Part shown: piece by piece, positions 33,798 to 40,973 of the stretch
Layout: every line of letters starts with the position of its first letter
Position numbering within the stretch: position 1 is the first letter of the stretch
Assembly: GCA_902465435.1 (NCBI GenBank)
Contig: CABQNH010000014.1
Location: 1 to 43,342 of the forward strand
DNA: 43,342 bases
Reading direction: 5' to 3'
DNA from: an uncultured Eubacteriales bacterium
GTDB taxonomy: Bacteria; Bacillota; Clostridia; Oscillospirales; Oscillospiraceae
Translations under genes and position numbers: made by a program
Notes under the pieces: generated by a model
What the model saw: the letters and a program-made list of their open reading frames with translations, nothing else
Told to the model about the DNA's origin: nothing
The model's database searches: none

Positions 33798-34285
33798 AAA
33801 ATACCACGCTTTGCTATATCGAGCGGGATGGGAAATACCTCATGCTGCACCGCACGAAAAAGGAAAATGATCTCAACCACGAAAAATGGGTCGGGATCGG
33901 CGGCAAATTTGAGGAAAACGAAAGCCCGGAGGAATGTCTGCTCCGCGAGGTGCGCGAGGAGACGGGGCTTCGCCTGACCGCCTGGCGTTACTGCGGCATC
34001 GTCACCTTTGTCTCCGACAAATGGGAGGGCGAATATATGCACCTTTACACGGCCGACGGCTTCACAGGCGAGCTGACGGACTGCGACGAGGGCACGCTTG
34101 AATGGATCGATAAGCAGCAGGTGCGCCGCATCCCGACCTGGGGGGGTGACCGGCTGTTCTTCGACCTGATGGAGCGCGGCGGCGCGTTCTTTTCCCTGAA
34201 GCTCTGCTATTGCGGAGATACGCTCGTATCGGCAGCCTTAAACGGGCAGCCCCTTTCAAAGCAAAACGGCCGCTTCTGCGTTTGA
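33794..34285 (+). CDS. NUDIX hydrolase, MutT/8-oxo-dGTPase type
   Basis: A 163-residue hydrolase of nucleoside diphosphates linked to another group. The NUDIX box lies near residues 36-58: GGKFEENESPEECLLREV followed by REETGL, matching Gx5Ex7REUxEExGU. HEKWVGIGGKFEEN resembles 8-oxo-dGTP diphosphatases, which clean the nucleotide pool. The ATG overlaps the lipid kinase stop (ATGA), so translation is coupled. No clear terminator follows. Confidence 0.9.
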   Translation: MKNTTLCYIERDGKYLMLHRTKKENDLNHEKWVGIGGKFEENESPEECLLREVREETGLRLTAWRYCGIVTFVSDKWEGEYMHLYTADGFTGELTDCDEGTLEWIDKQQVRRIPTWGGDRLFFDLMERGGAFFSLKLCYCGDTLVSAALNGQPLSKQNGRFCV

Positions 34286-34404
34286 TTCCCACACAAACAC
34301 AGAAGCATCGGCACAGGCGGACAGGGAACGCCGTCCCCCCGGGAATCCCGGCTGTTTTCCGGCGGCTCCGGCCGCTGCACAATATAACCATAACCGCGCC
34401 CTGC

Positions 34405-34430
34405 AATGAAGTGACCCCAAAAAGTTAGGC
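34405..34430. mobile_element. Possible IS3-family end remnant
   Basis: GAAGTGACCCCAAAAAGTTAG in this stretch looks like the terminal repeat typical of IS3-family (IS150 group) elements. No transposase is present, so if real it is a solitary scar between the NUDIX gene and spoVAC. Confidence 0.35.
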
Positions 34431-34500
34431 AAGAAATAAGAATAAAAATTGTTCAAGCTACCGAAAGGGATCGCTGCGGCATTTCTTTCGAATAAAAAAT

Positions 34501-34542
34501 CCCCTCCTGCACAAGCTACCGGAAAGTACAGGAGGGGTTTTT
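34501..34542 (+). promoter_or_regulatory. Hairpin sequestering the spoVAC ribosome site
   Basis: CCCCTCCTG (34501-34509) is perfectly complementary to CAGGAGGGG (34529-34537), which is the ribosome-binding site of spoVAC. A T5 run and the start codon follow at once, so the structure could act as a terminator or as a translational block. Confidence 0.6.
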
Positions 34543-34992
34543 ATGCAAAAAATGAGCGCCAAGGATTATAACGCATATGTCGGCTCGCTTGCGCCGAAGT
34601 CGCCGACGGGAAAGAATCTTGCAAACGCATTCTGGGTCGGCGGTCTGATCTGCTGCCTCGGGCAGCTTTTGCAGAACGGCTTTGCAGCGGCCGGGCTTGG
34701 CAAAACCGACGCGGGCACCGCAACCTCCGTCTGCCTGATTTTTCTTTCCGTGCTGCTGACCGGCCTTGCCGTATATGACGACATTGCAAAGCTTGCCGGC
34801 GCAGGCACGCTTGTGCCGATCACGGGCTTTGCCAATTCCGTGGCCGCACCGGCCATTGAATTTCAGGCAGAGGGCTATGTCACCGGTATGGCCGTAAAAA
34901 TGTTTACGATTGCCGGGCCGGTCATCGTATATGGGCTTTCGGCAAGCGTGGTGTACGGCCTTATCTATTGGCTTTGGCTTGTGCTGCGATGA
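34543..34992 (+). CDS. spoVAC: Stage V sporulation protein AC
   Basis: SpoVAC is an inner spore-membrane protein of the channel that moves dipicolinic acid during sporulation and germination. The 149 residues carry LAPKSPTGKNLANAFWVGGL near 16-35, LGQLLQN, LTGLAVYDDIAKLAGAGTL near 75-93, and VPITGFANSVAAPAIEFQAE near 94-113. GLSASVVYGLIYWLWL is the last membrane segment. In many Clostridia spoVAC is followed by spoVAD and spoVAE; here it stands alone. The ATG 7 bases after GGAGG was chosen. Confidence 0.9.
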   Translation: MQKMSAKDYNAYVGSLAPKSPTGKNLANAFWVGGLICCLGQLLQNGFAAAGLGKTDAGTATSVCLIFLSVLLTGLAVYDDIAKLAGAGTLVPITGFANSVAAPAIEFQAEGYVTGMAVKMFTIAGPVIVYGLSASVVYGLIYWLWLVLR

Positions 34993-35030
34993 TCCGGCGC
35001 TTTCCACAGGAAGCGGATGCTGCTTGCCTG

Positions 35031-35071
35031 CGGCGTGCCCGCCCACTGCGCGGGTCGGCACGCCGTTTTTT
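35031..35071 (+). terminator. Terminator of spoVAC
   Basis: A 9-bp perfect stem (35031-35039 with 35057-35065) is followed by T6. It isolates spoVAC from downstream sequence. Confidence 0.85.
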
Positions 35072-35176
35072 CACGTCTTTTCGCAAACCGCTCCGTTTGG
35101 GGACACGCTAAAACTCTTGTTCCGCTCCCTGCCGGTGTCAAGTCGTAATGAAATGCGGCAAAAAGCCGCGGGCGGT

Positions 35177-35530
35177 TTAAGATTCCCCCGCCACAAAAAC
35201 CAATGCGCCCCGCGCCTCGACTGCCGGGCGCTCGGATGATATCAGTATCTCCACCTCATCGATCTCCTGCAAGCCCCACTCCTCGGCCTGAAAGAAATTT
35301 GCAGGGACGTTGTAGTACAGGTGCCGGTGTTCCTGCGGCGCTAAATCGATCGTTTGGCTCAAAATGCTCCTCCAGTCGCCGCTTGCCCTTGCATACAGCG
35401 TTGCTGTTATCGTAAACCTTTCTTCCGTGTTGTTCACCACGCCGCCCAAAACAAAGAGCGACGCATTCTCCGCAACGGTGCTGTTGGGAATCAGCGGATG
35501 GATAAACGAAACGGTCTCGTTTTTCTTCAT
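35177..35530 (-). CDS. Hypothetical protein, beta-sandwich-like
   Basis: A 117-residue soluble protein rich in beta-strand patterns (SFIHPLIPNSTVAEN, ASLFVLGGVVNN, FTITATLYARASGDW, EHRHLYYNVP, EVEILISSE). No signal peptide, Cys cluster or known motif. The pattern resembles small beta-sandwich domains but I recognise no family. AGGGGGAA lies upstream of the start. Neighbours on both sides are separate units. Confidence 0.55.
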   Translation of the reverse strand: MKKNETVSFIHPLIPNSTVAENASLFVLGGVVNNTEERFTITATLYARASGDWRSILSQTIDLAPQEHRHLYYNVPANFFQAEEWGLQEIDEVEILISSERPAVEARGALVFVAGES

Positions 35531-35787
35531 AAAAATGCGTTCCCCCTAACATCATGACTGTCCGCCTGATTCCGCCTTAGAAGAGCCTTTTATCGGCTCA
35601 CATGGAAAGCCGCCCTGAATCTCTGCCGCCTGCAGCAAACGCGCTGCCGCCCATAAACAGGTCTCGTCCGTCCTTATCCGGTGCATACCGGTTGATTTGA
35701 CTGCAACTTTCCGCCTGCCTCACCCAATGCTTGAAGCAAAGGCTTTTTTCGGGCTGCCTCCCCGCCTCCTGCGTTTAATTCACCCTG

Positions 35788-36168
35788 TTATTGCCCCAAG
35801 CTCCATTTTACATAGGCCCATTGACGCTTCGTATTGTCTATCTCATGGTCGCTTACCGGGGTGCCGCACACCTGATAAACATAAAAGCTTTCTATGACCT
35901 CCGCACCATCCGAAAGGTAGTACCTTTCTCCTTCGATCAAGGAAAACTCTTTTTCCTGATCCGTCAGGTTCCCTGCGTAAGAATATCCTTCCGGAAGCTC
36001 ATTCAGGATCACGCCCTCTTTTGCAAAGTAGTCCTGCCCGTCCAGTACAATTTTCGGCGCGCCGGTGTAGGGCTTCTCCGTCATTGAGGATTTCGCTGCC
36101 TTCGCCCCGCAGCCCACCACTGCAAAAACACAGAGCAGGCTTATTGCAATTGCCGTTCTCTTTTTCAT
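35788..36168 (-). CDS. Small lipoprotein, function unknown
   Basis: A 126-residue protein with an N-terminal lipoprotein signal, MKKRTAIAISLLCVFAVVGC; the lipobox Cys is at residue 20. The mature part is hydrophilic, with TGAPKIVLDGQDYFAKEG and YVYQVCGTPVSD as its most distinct segments. It is probably anchored on the outer face of the membrane. No family recognised. A good ribosome site (GGAGGTAC) precedes the start. Confidence 0.7.
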   Translation of the reverse strand: MKKRTAIAISLLCVFAVVGCGAKAAKSSMTEKPYTGAPKIVLDGQDYFAKEGVILNELPEGYSYAGNLTDQEKEFSLIEGERYYLSDGAEVIESFYVYQVCGTPVSDHEIDNTKRQWAYVKWSLGQ

Positions 36169-36204
36169 GCGCAGTACCTCCGTAAATCCCGGTTGATTTC
36201 CGTT

Positions 36205-36233
36205 ATTCTATCATAGTGTTCGCCGCCGGGCAA
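36205..36233 (-). promoter_or_regulatory. Promoter of the small lipoprotein gene
   Basis: On the minus strand TTGCCC (36228-36233) and TAGAAT (36205-36210) are 17 bases apart, about 37 bases before the start. Confidence 0.55.
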
Positions 36234-36246
36234 GCGCTTGCAGAAA

Positions 36247-36281
36247 AGTCCACTGTAATTTTTTCAAAATTACAGTGGACT
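36247..36281. repeat. Perfect inverted repeat at the edge of repeat B
   Basis: AGTCCACTGTAATTT and its exact complement form a 15-bp stem with a short A/T loop. It abuts the second copy of repeat B and resembles the hairpin that borders the first copy at 19069-19102. Confidence 0.6.
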
Positions 36282-36460
36282 CAGACTGTCAATAAAGTCC
36301 GTAACCGTCAAAACAGGAGAACAATTTTGGCGATTTTCGCTTTAAGTGCGTTCATTTCACTTTTTGGAGAAATTCAAATAAATTAAGTTAAAAGCAGGGA
36401 TAATATTCATTGTTTTGACTTGCTTCGGAACTTTCTTGATCGTCTGTCAGCCTGACAAAA
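36281..36460 (-). repeat. Repeat B, copy 2
   Basis: About 180 bases that match, in reverse orientation, the inner repeat of the nested element at 19088-19322, but without its 55-base insert. No ORF is present. A short hairpin (CCCGAT with ATCGGG, 36464-36478) with TTTT follows at its right edge. Confidence 0.65.
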
Positions 36461-36587
36461 GAACCCGATAAAATCGGGGTTTTCGCAGAACATATCTTTT
36501 TTATGTTCCTCTTATGTCACCCGGGTACGGAAAAGATAGATTTATTCCGACGTTGGTTAGATGAAACGGAATCTCGCCGTCGCACTA

Positions 36588-37037
36588 TCATTTCAGAGTG
36601 ATTGCCTCAGGGAGAATATAAATCGTTTGACCGTATTTCAGATCGATAATGTGGAGGAGCTTGTCCGCCACGATGAGGCAGTCGCCGGTACCGAAGCCAA
36701 CTGGCACATAGCAGGAGAAGTCCAACCGCTGCTCAATGAGCACCTTGGAGTCCGGGCAGTCCTGCCGGGCTTCCTCGATGGCTTCCTGAACGAACTCCAG
36801 GTAACCGTCCGTGTACATCTCCATTTCGTCGGAGTCGTACTTGCTGACCGGGCGGGTGGAGCGCATCTTCAGCGCCTTGCGGAGCTTGTGTTCTGCCAGC
36901 GCATGAGCTGCGGTGTCTTCGGCTGCGGCTTCCGTTTCTCTGTCCTCGAACTCCAATTCCAATCTTGCGGATGGATTGCAGTGAAGCCAGCGGTGGGAGG
37001 AGGATGCCGAGAGGACTGCGTGACGATTCGGGGGCAT
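36588..37037 (-). pseudogene. Truncated phage DUF2800 nuclease-like gene
   Basis: A 149-residue ORF that starts like phage DUF2800 proteins (PPNRHAVLSASSSHRWLHCN; EDTAAHALAEHKLRKAL near 38; GTGDCLIVADKLLHIIDLKYGQ near 115-136). Family members are about 370 residues and continue after the DLKYGQ motif. Here the sequence changes to an unrelated short tail (TIYILPEAITLK) and stops, so the nuclease core is lost. It is a deletion remnant of a phage replication/recombination gene. Confidence 0.7.
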
Positions 37038-37263
37038 CCTTCAGCACCTCCACATCCTTGAGCAGTGCCTCATAGTGCTTGGGGTCGATGCCGGAGCGCT
37101 TCGGAGCACCGTACTTTCGCAGGAGTGCCTGAATCTCGGTCGTGAATCCGGCTCGGCTCTTTTCACCAAGCACCGCTTGGACTTCCTCCAGTGTCAGTTC
37201 CCTTTTGGGAGCAGGTGCGGGTGCCTTCGGCTCCGCATCAACAGTCGGCTCATTCTGCAGCAT
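36733..37263 (-). pseudogene. Phage-derived small protein fragment, both ends altered
   Basis: The first 75 residues (LTLEEVQAVLGEKSRAGFTT, EIQALLRKYGAPKRSGIDPKHYEALL) match the small protein normally encoded just before DUF2800 in Clostridia phages, often labelled rrp5-like. The remaining frame only shadows the DUF2800 fragment, so the natural C-terminus was probably near 37035. No ribosome site precedes its ATG at 37263; instead the ribosome site of the opposite-strand tail gene lies there. Its native upstream region has therefore been lost. Confidence 0.55.
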
Positions 37264-37277
37264 AGGAGGTAAATGAA

Positions 37278-37505
37278 ATGGCTATTTCCACCTACAAGGT
37301 TTTTCTGATGAAGAAAGCCGACACTGGTGAACAGTGGAGCAGGCTGATCGACATTAAGGAGTTTCCTGACCTCGGCGGCGAACCCGAAATGCTGGAAACC
37401 ACCACCCTGAGCGACAATATGCAGACCTATATCGCCGGTATCCAGTCCCTCGATGGTCTGTCCTTCACCGCCAACTACGCGCTGGCTGATCAACGCCGCT
37501 TCTGA
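37278..37505 (+). pseudogene. Truncated phage major tail (tube) protein
   Basis: A 75-residue ORF with a good ribosome site (AGGAGGT). It opens like Siphovirus tail tube proteins (MAISTYKVFLMKK, EQWSRLIDIKEFPDLGGEPE, MLETTTLSDNMQTYIAGIQ, DGLSFTANYA). The family continues for roughly another 60-80 residues, but here the sequence switches after TANYA into endolysin sequence in another frame. Confidence 0.75.
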
Positions 37506-38157
37506 GGACACCTTTGGCTTTGATTGTGTATGTCTCATCAAGGGTATCTTATGGGGATGGGACGGTGATAAGAATGCCTCCTACGGCGGTGCCAAATACG
37601 CCACCAATGGTGTTCCCGACATCGGCGCTGACACTATGATTACGAAGTGTAAGAACGCTTCTGCTTCCGGGTGGGACAGGGTTGACCCCGGTGAGGTGGT
37701 ATGGACTACGGGACACATCGGCGTGTATATTGGAAACGGTCTGGCGGTCGAGTGTTCCCCTCGTTGGGAAAACAAGGTGCAGATTACTGCTGTCGGCAAC
37801 ATCGGTGCCAAGAACGGTTACAACACCCGTATGTGGAAGAAGCACGGGCACCTTCCCTATGTGACCTATGACAAAACCGTGACTCCCGCACAACCTGAAA
37901 CGGTCAAACCTGTTCCTACCACCGAGGTCAAGGCGAAAGGTGTCGCACGGTCTTTCAATAAGGCTGTGGCAGGCACTTACATCGTAACCGCTGGTGCTGG
38001 CCTGAATGTCCGTGACGCTGCCGGGACGGACAGTAAAGTGCTGGTGGCAATCCCCAAGGGAACCACCGTCAAGAACTACGGCTATTACACCGTTGTAAAC
38101 GGCGTTAAATGGCTCTATGTGGCTTTCTCGCACAAATTATACTGGCTTCGTGCATGA
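37480..38157 (+). pseudogene. N-terminally truncated phage endolysin
   Basis: An NlpC/P60- or CHAP-like amidase fragment, open from 37453 in the frame but with recognisable sequence only from about 37480 (LINAASEDTFGFDCVCLIKG). The catalytic Cys (FGFDC) and His (TTGHIGVYIGNGLAVEC) remain. A C-terminal SH3-type domain is complete (TAGAGLNVRDAAGTDSKVL to WLYVAF). The first 30-40 residues of the domain are missing, replaced by tail-gene sequence. It has no start or ribosome site of its own. Confidence 0.72.
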
Positions 38158-38187
38158 ACGCTTCCTGAGCCGCTGAGAGGGCTTCCT

Positions 38188-38436
38188 ATGGGTGGTAAAC
38201 GAACGCAGTCTAAGCCAAAGTCAAAAATGAAGCGGCGTACCAAGTTCACAATTCTCGCAATCTTTAATCTAACTTGGTATGCGGTTGCTGTCCTCATCCT
38301 CTCGGCAAACGACAAGGTGGTACCGGATAGTCTGACCGTGGCGTGGTTCAGCGCGTGGACGGCCGAGCTTGCCCTCTTGTACGGTATCAAGGTCAAGAGT
38401 CCAAAAGAAACCTCGGATGAAGTGCCAATGGGGTAA
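38188..38436 (+). CDS. Small phage membrane protein
   Basis: An 82-residue protein with a very basic N-terminus (KRTQSKPKSKMKRRTK) and two hydrophobic segments (about residues 22-39 and 49-66: LAIFNLTWYAVAVLILSA, VAWFSAWTAELALLYGI). It follows the endolysin fragment by 30 bases and looks like the small protein commonly next to lysis genes in Clostridia prophages, possibly holin-related. Complete but probably without function in this remnant. Confidence 0.65.
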   Translation: MGGKRTQSKPKSKMKRRTKFTILAIFNLTWYAVAVLILSANDKVVPDSLTVAWFSAWTAELALLYGIKVKSPKETSDEVPMG

Positions 38437-38490
38437 ATTTAAGGGCTTACCCCATTGGAGAGTCGAACTTTTTTAATTGGAGAGTCGAAC
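38425..38490. repeat. Inverted and direct repeats at the prophage right edge
   Basis: A 12-bp perfect inverted repeat (38425-38436 with 38447-38458) overlaps the stop of the small phage gene. Its right arm runs into two direct copies of ATTGGAGAGTCGAAC (38454-38468 and 38476-38490), 22 bases apart. The core GTTCGACTC in reverse complement recalls a tRNA T-arm, but no tRNA is present. Confidence 0.5.
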
Positions 38491-38507
38491 TCAAAATTAT
38501 TAAAACT

Positions 38508-38558
38508 GCACAAAAAAAGAAAGACGCTCCCTGTCGATTAAGACAAGGAGTGTCTTTT
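38508..38558 (-). terminator. Terminator of the TlpA redox operon
   Basis: An 11-bp stem with one G-T pair (38520-38530 with 38547-38557) is followed on the minus strand by a T-rich tract. It is the first terminator after the TlpA-like gene stop at 38786; the 38559-38785 gap holds no gene I can support. Confidence 0.7.
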
Positions 38559-38785
38559 GGTTTGAACGAATACCGTTCCCCAAACAATGTAGGGTTCGGA
38601 TATGCGTCCAATGGTGGAGCAGGGGTGCTCAAGGATGAACACCCCTCCGAAGCTCCGGCTTTGCCTTCAAAGGCCGCTTTGATCGTGTAGGTGCGTGCCC
38701 GCCAGAGGCGATGCAATGGCGCGCAGAATGTCTGCCGGCTCACAACGTTTTTTCTTCATCACAGACACTTTCTGAAAATCTTGGG

Positions 38786-39763
38786 TCAGCCCATATCGGC
38801 GGACAGTGCCTTGTCGATTTGGGCTTGCAGCGCCTCCGCCTGCTTCTTTTCCGTGATGGCACCTACGATGGGGTCACCCACGATATTGCCATTGCGGTCA
38901 ACCACATAGGTGGTGGGATAGGCAAAGATATTCGCGGTGAACTTTCCCGCCTCGCCGTCGGAAGCGAAATACACATTCCGATAGGATGCGCCCTTCTTCA
39001 TCAGAACCTCCTTTGCCTCGGAGATTGCCGTCTCATCGCCGTCCAGTGTAAAGGCGTTGATGCCGATGAGCGTACCGCCCTTCTCCGCAAGCTCCTTGCT
39101 CAGCGCATCCAGCTCGGCAAGCTCGCCCACGCAGGGTCCGCAGGTGGTGAACCAAAAATTCACCACGGTGACGGCGTTGCCGGAGAACAGCTCGTCGCTC
39201 TTCACCGTGTTCCCGTCCAAATCCTTTCCCTCAAAGGCGGGGAATTTCTGCATACTGCCGTCGTCGGGAGGCATCATCATGCCGTCGTCCGCAGGCACGC
39301 TCATGCCGTCGTCGGAGGGCATTTGACCGCAGCCGGGGAACTTCTCCTCCAGAGAGGTTAGCTTAACCTCAATGCTGCGGATCGTTTCGCCGCCCGCCTT
39401 CAGCACCTTCAGCTCGTCCTCGGTGAACTCATCCTTTGCGCCGTCAATCGTTTTGAGCAGGAAGTCGCCGTAGTTACTGCCGTCCTCAATCATCAGAGAG
39501 CCTTTGTCGGCGGACATAAATACCTTTTCCCAAAGCGCGCTGTTCTCGGTCAGAATCGCGGTCTCGGCATCCATCAGCTTGGTATGCAGTGCCGTCGCCT
39601 CCTCAGCGGTGGCAGCCTCCATTGCCAAAAGATCGGCAACCGCATCGTCCGTGTTTCCCTCGGTCGGCATATTTTCTCCGTTCGCTTGCGTTTTGCCGCA
39701 GGCAGCAAGGCTGAGCATCAGCACGACGAGCAGTAAAACGGACAGAATTTTGGTTGTTTTCAT
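38786..39763 (-). CDS. TlpA/ResA-like thiol-disulfide lipoprotein
   Basis: A 325-residue lipoprotein (lipobox LSLAAC, Cys at 22). Residues about 35-150 form a helical, acidic domain of unknown function. A Met/Asp-rich linker (PSDDGMSVPADDGMMMPPDD) comes next. The C-terminal thioredoxin domain (about 175-325) holds FWFTTCGPCVGEL (CxxC, near 212-215) and cis-Pro region FAYPTTYVV near 280. It acts outside the membrane, reducing disulfides or cytochrome-like targets with electrons delivered by the upstream polyferredoxin. It is the last gene of that operon, 24 bases downstream. Confidence 0.88.
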   Translation of the reverse strand: MKTTKILSVLLLVVLMLSLAACGKTQANGENMPTEGNTDDAVADLLAMEAATAEEATALHTKLMDAETAILTENSALWEKVFMSADKGSLMIEDGSNYGDFLLKTIDGAKDEFTEDELKVLKAGGETIRSIEVKLTSLEEKFPGCGQMPSDDGMSVPADDGMMMPPDDGSMQKFPAFEGKDLDGNTVKSDELFSGNAVTVVNFWFTTCGPCVGELAELDALSKELAEKGGTLIGINAFTLDGDETAISEAKEVLMKKGASYRNVYFASDGEAGKFTANIFAYPTTYVVDRNGNIVGDPIVGAITEKKQAEALQAQIDKALSADMG

Positions 39764-39787
39764 GATTTTTCTCCTTTACAGTATGGT

Positions 39788-40705
39788 TCATTCGGTTATT
39801 TGTTTTTTTGCGGGACAGTCGTCCGACCTTCCCGTTCCGAAGCCGTAGCGGAAGCATACGGCGCCCGTGGGACAGGCTCGGACACACATCCCGCAACGGA
39901 TACACTCGGTATGATCGGGCGTCTTTGTCACATCCACATCCATCTTGCAGGCTTTGGCGCATTTCCCGCAGGAGACGCACTTGTTCCTATCCACCCTCAT
40001 CCGCAGGAGTGATACCTTATTCAGCAGCGCGTAGAACGCCCCCAGCGGGCAGAGCCACTTGCAGAACGGTCGGTAGAACAGCACGCTCAGCACGATCACC
40101 GCCAGCAGAATGCAGAGCTTCCATGTAAACAGGCTGCCCAGCGCTGCCCGAATGCCGGAATTGACAAGGGAGAGCGGTATGGCTCCCTCCAGCACGCCCT
40201 GCGGACAGAGATACTTGCAGAAGAACGGATCGCCCATTCCCACATCGTTCACAAGGAATGCCGGCAGCAGGAAGACCATCACCAGCAAAACGGCGTATTT
40301 GAGGTATCGCAGCGGCTTCAGCCTCTTTGTGGAGAGCTTCTTGGTCGGAATTTTGTGCAGCAGCTCCTGAAACCAACCGAAGGGGCACAAAAAACCGCAG
40401 ATGAAGCGCCCCAGCAAAACTCCCAGCAAAATGAGTATCCCTGTGATATAATAGGAGAAGCTGAATTTAGACGAACCCACTACCGCTTGAAACGACCCGA
40501 TGGGGCAGGCGCCCGATGCCGCCGGACAGGAATAGCAGTTCAGTCCCGGTACGCAGACGGTTTTCCCCGCGCCTTGATACAGACCGCCCTTGAGGAAATT
40601 CGGCAGGTGCAGGTTGGTCAGCAGCGCTGCCCCCGCCTGTATCCAGCCTCGAAGGCGGGACAGGCGCTGCGATACGCCCGGAAATTTCTTACCCAATCCC
40701 CACAC
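39788..40705 (-). CDS. 4Fe-4S polyferredoxin membrane protein, NapH-like
   Basis: A 305-residue protein with about five membrane segments. Two [4Fe-4S] ferredoxin motifs lie at the C-terminus (CVSCGKCAKACKMD and CIRCGMCVRACPTGAVC, near 240 and 265). Conserved Cys motifs CSCPAASGACPIG (near 60), CGFLCPFGWF (near 108) and CKWLCPLGAF (near 215) are those of NapH/RdxA-type electron carriers. It should pass electrons across the membrane to the TlpA-like protein. The start is uncertain: a GTG at 40705 or a TTG at 40696, both inside the end of the CXXC micro-protein gene. It overlaps that gene, so translation is coupled. Confidence 0.85.
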   Translation of the reverse strand: MWGLGKKFPGVSQRLSRLRGWIQAGAALLTNLHLPNFLKGGLYQGAGKTVCVPGLNCYSCPAASGACPIGSFQAVVGSSKFSFSYYITGILILLGVLLGRFICGFLCPFGWFQELLHKIPTKKLSTKRLKPLRYLKYAVLLVMVFLLPAFLVNDVGMGDPFFCKYLCPQGVLEGAIPLSLVNSGIRAALGSLFTWKLCILLAVIVLSVLFYRPFCKWLCPLGAFYALLNKVSLLRMRVDRNKCVSCGKCAKACKMDVDVTKTPDHTECIRCGMCVRACPTGAVCFRYGFGTGRSDDCPAKKQITE

Positions 40706-40844
40706 ACTCCAAACATAATTTAATTGCTTTGCTTAACACCGACGCCGCCTCGCCGCGCCAAACACCGAAGCATAGCATGGCAGCTCCGGCGATCAGCAGC
40801 ACGACCTGTATCGTTGCCGTTTTCACATGGCTCAATTTTATCAT
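40689..40844 (-). CDS. CD1871A-family CXXC micro-protein
   Basis: A 51-residue membrane protein. One hydrophobic segment (IQVVLLIAGAAMLCFGV, about residues 12-28) is followed by the family sequence WRGEAASVLSKAIKLCLECVGIG, with the CXXC at 44-47. The length, the position of the CLEC motif and the GIG end match CD1871A-type proteins. It is the first gene of the redox operon and its end overlaps the polyferredoxin start. A GGAAAGG site lies just before its ATG. The CXXC may shuttle electrons or bind metal at the membrane. Confidence 0.8.
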   Translation of the reverse strand: MIKLSHVKTATIQVVLLIAGAAMLCFGVWRGEAASVLSKAIKLCLECVGIG

Positions 40845-40864
40845 CCTTTCCGATTTCTGTCGCC

Positions 40865-40939
40865 ATTATAGCGCGAGAGAGTTAAATTCTCCGTTAAGAA
40901 TGGAAAATTAACGCAAATTTTATTTTTGTTTGCTATAAT
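40865..40939. promoter_or_regulatory. Divergent promoter region with GTTAA repeats
   Basis: A perfect TATAAT lies on the minus strand (40865-40870) for the redox operon and another on the plus strand (40934-40939) for the two-component genes. Neither has a good -35. Between them GTTAA occurs at 40881 and 40893 and TTAAC at 40908, which fits binding by an OmpR-type activator. Confidence 0.55.
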
Positions 40940-40973
40940 TTTGGAAACAGATAAAAATAACAGGAGGGTTTTT

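Noticed and set aside
38454..38490. A tRNA gene
   Set aside because: Only a T-arm-like core is present; there is no acceptor pair, anticodon arm or D-arm.
38447..38743. A 98-codon minus-strand open frame after the redox operon
   Set aside because: It spans the terminator and the repeats, has no ribosome site and no recognised domain.
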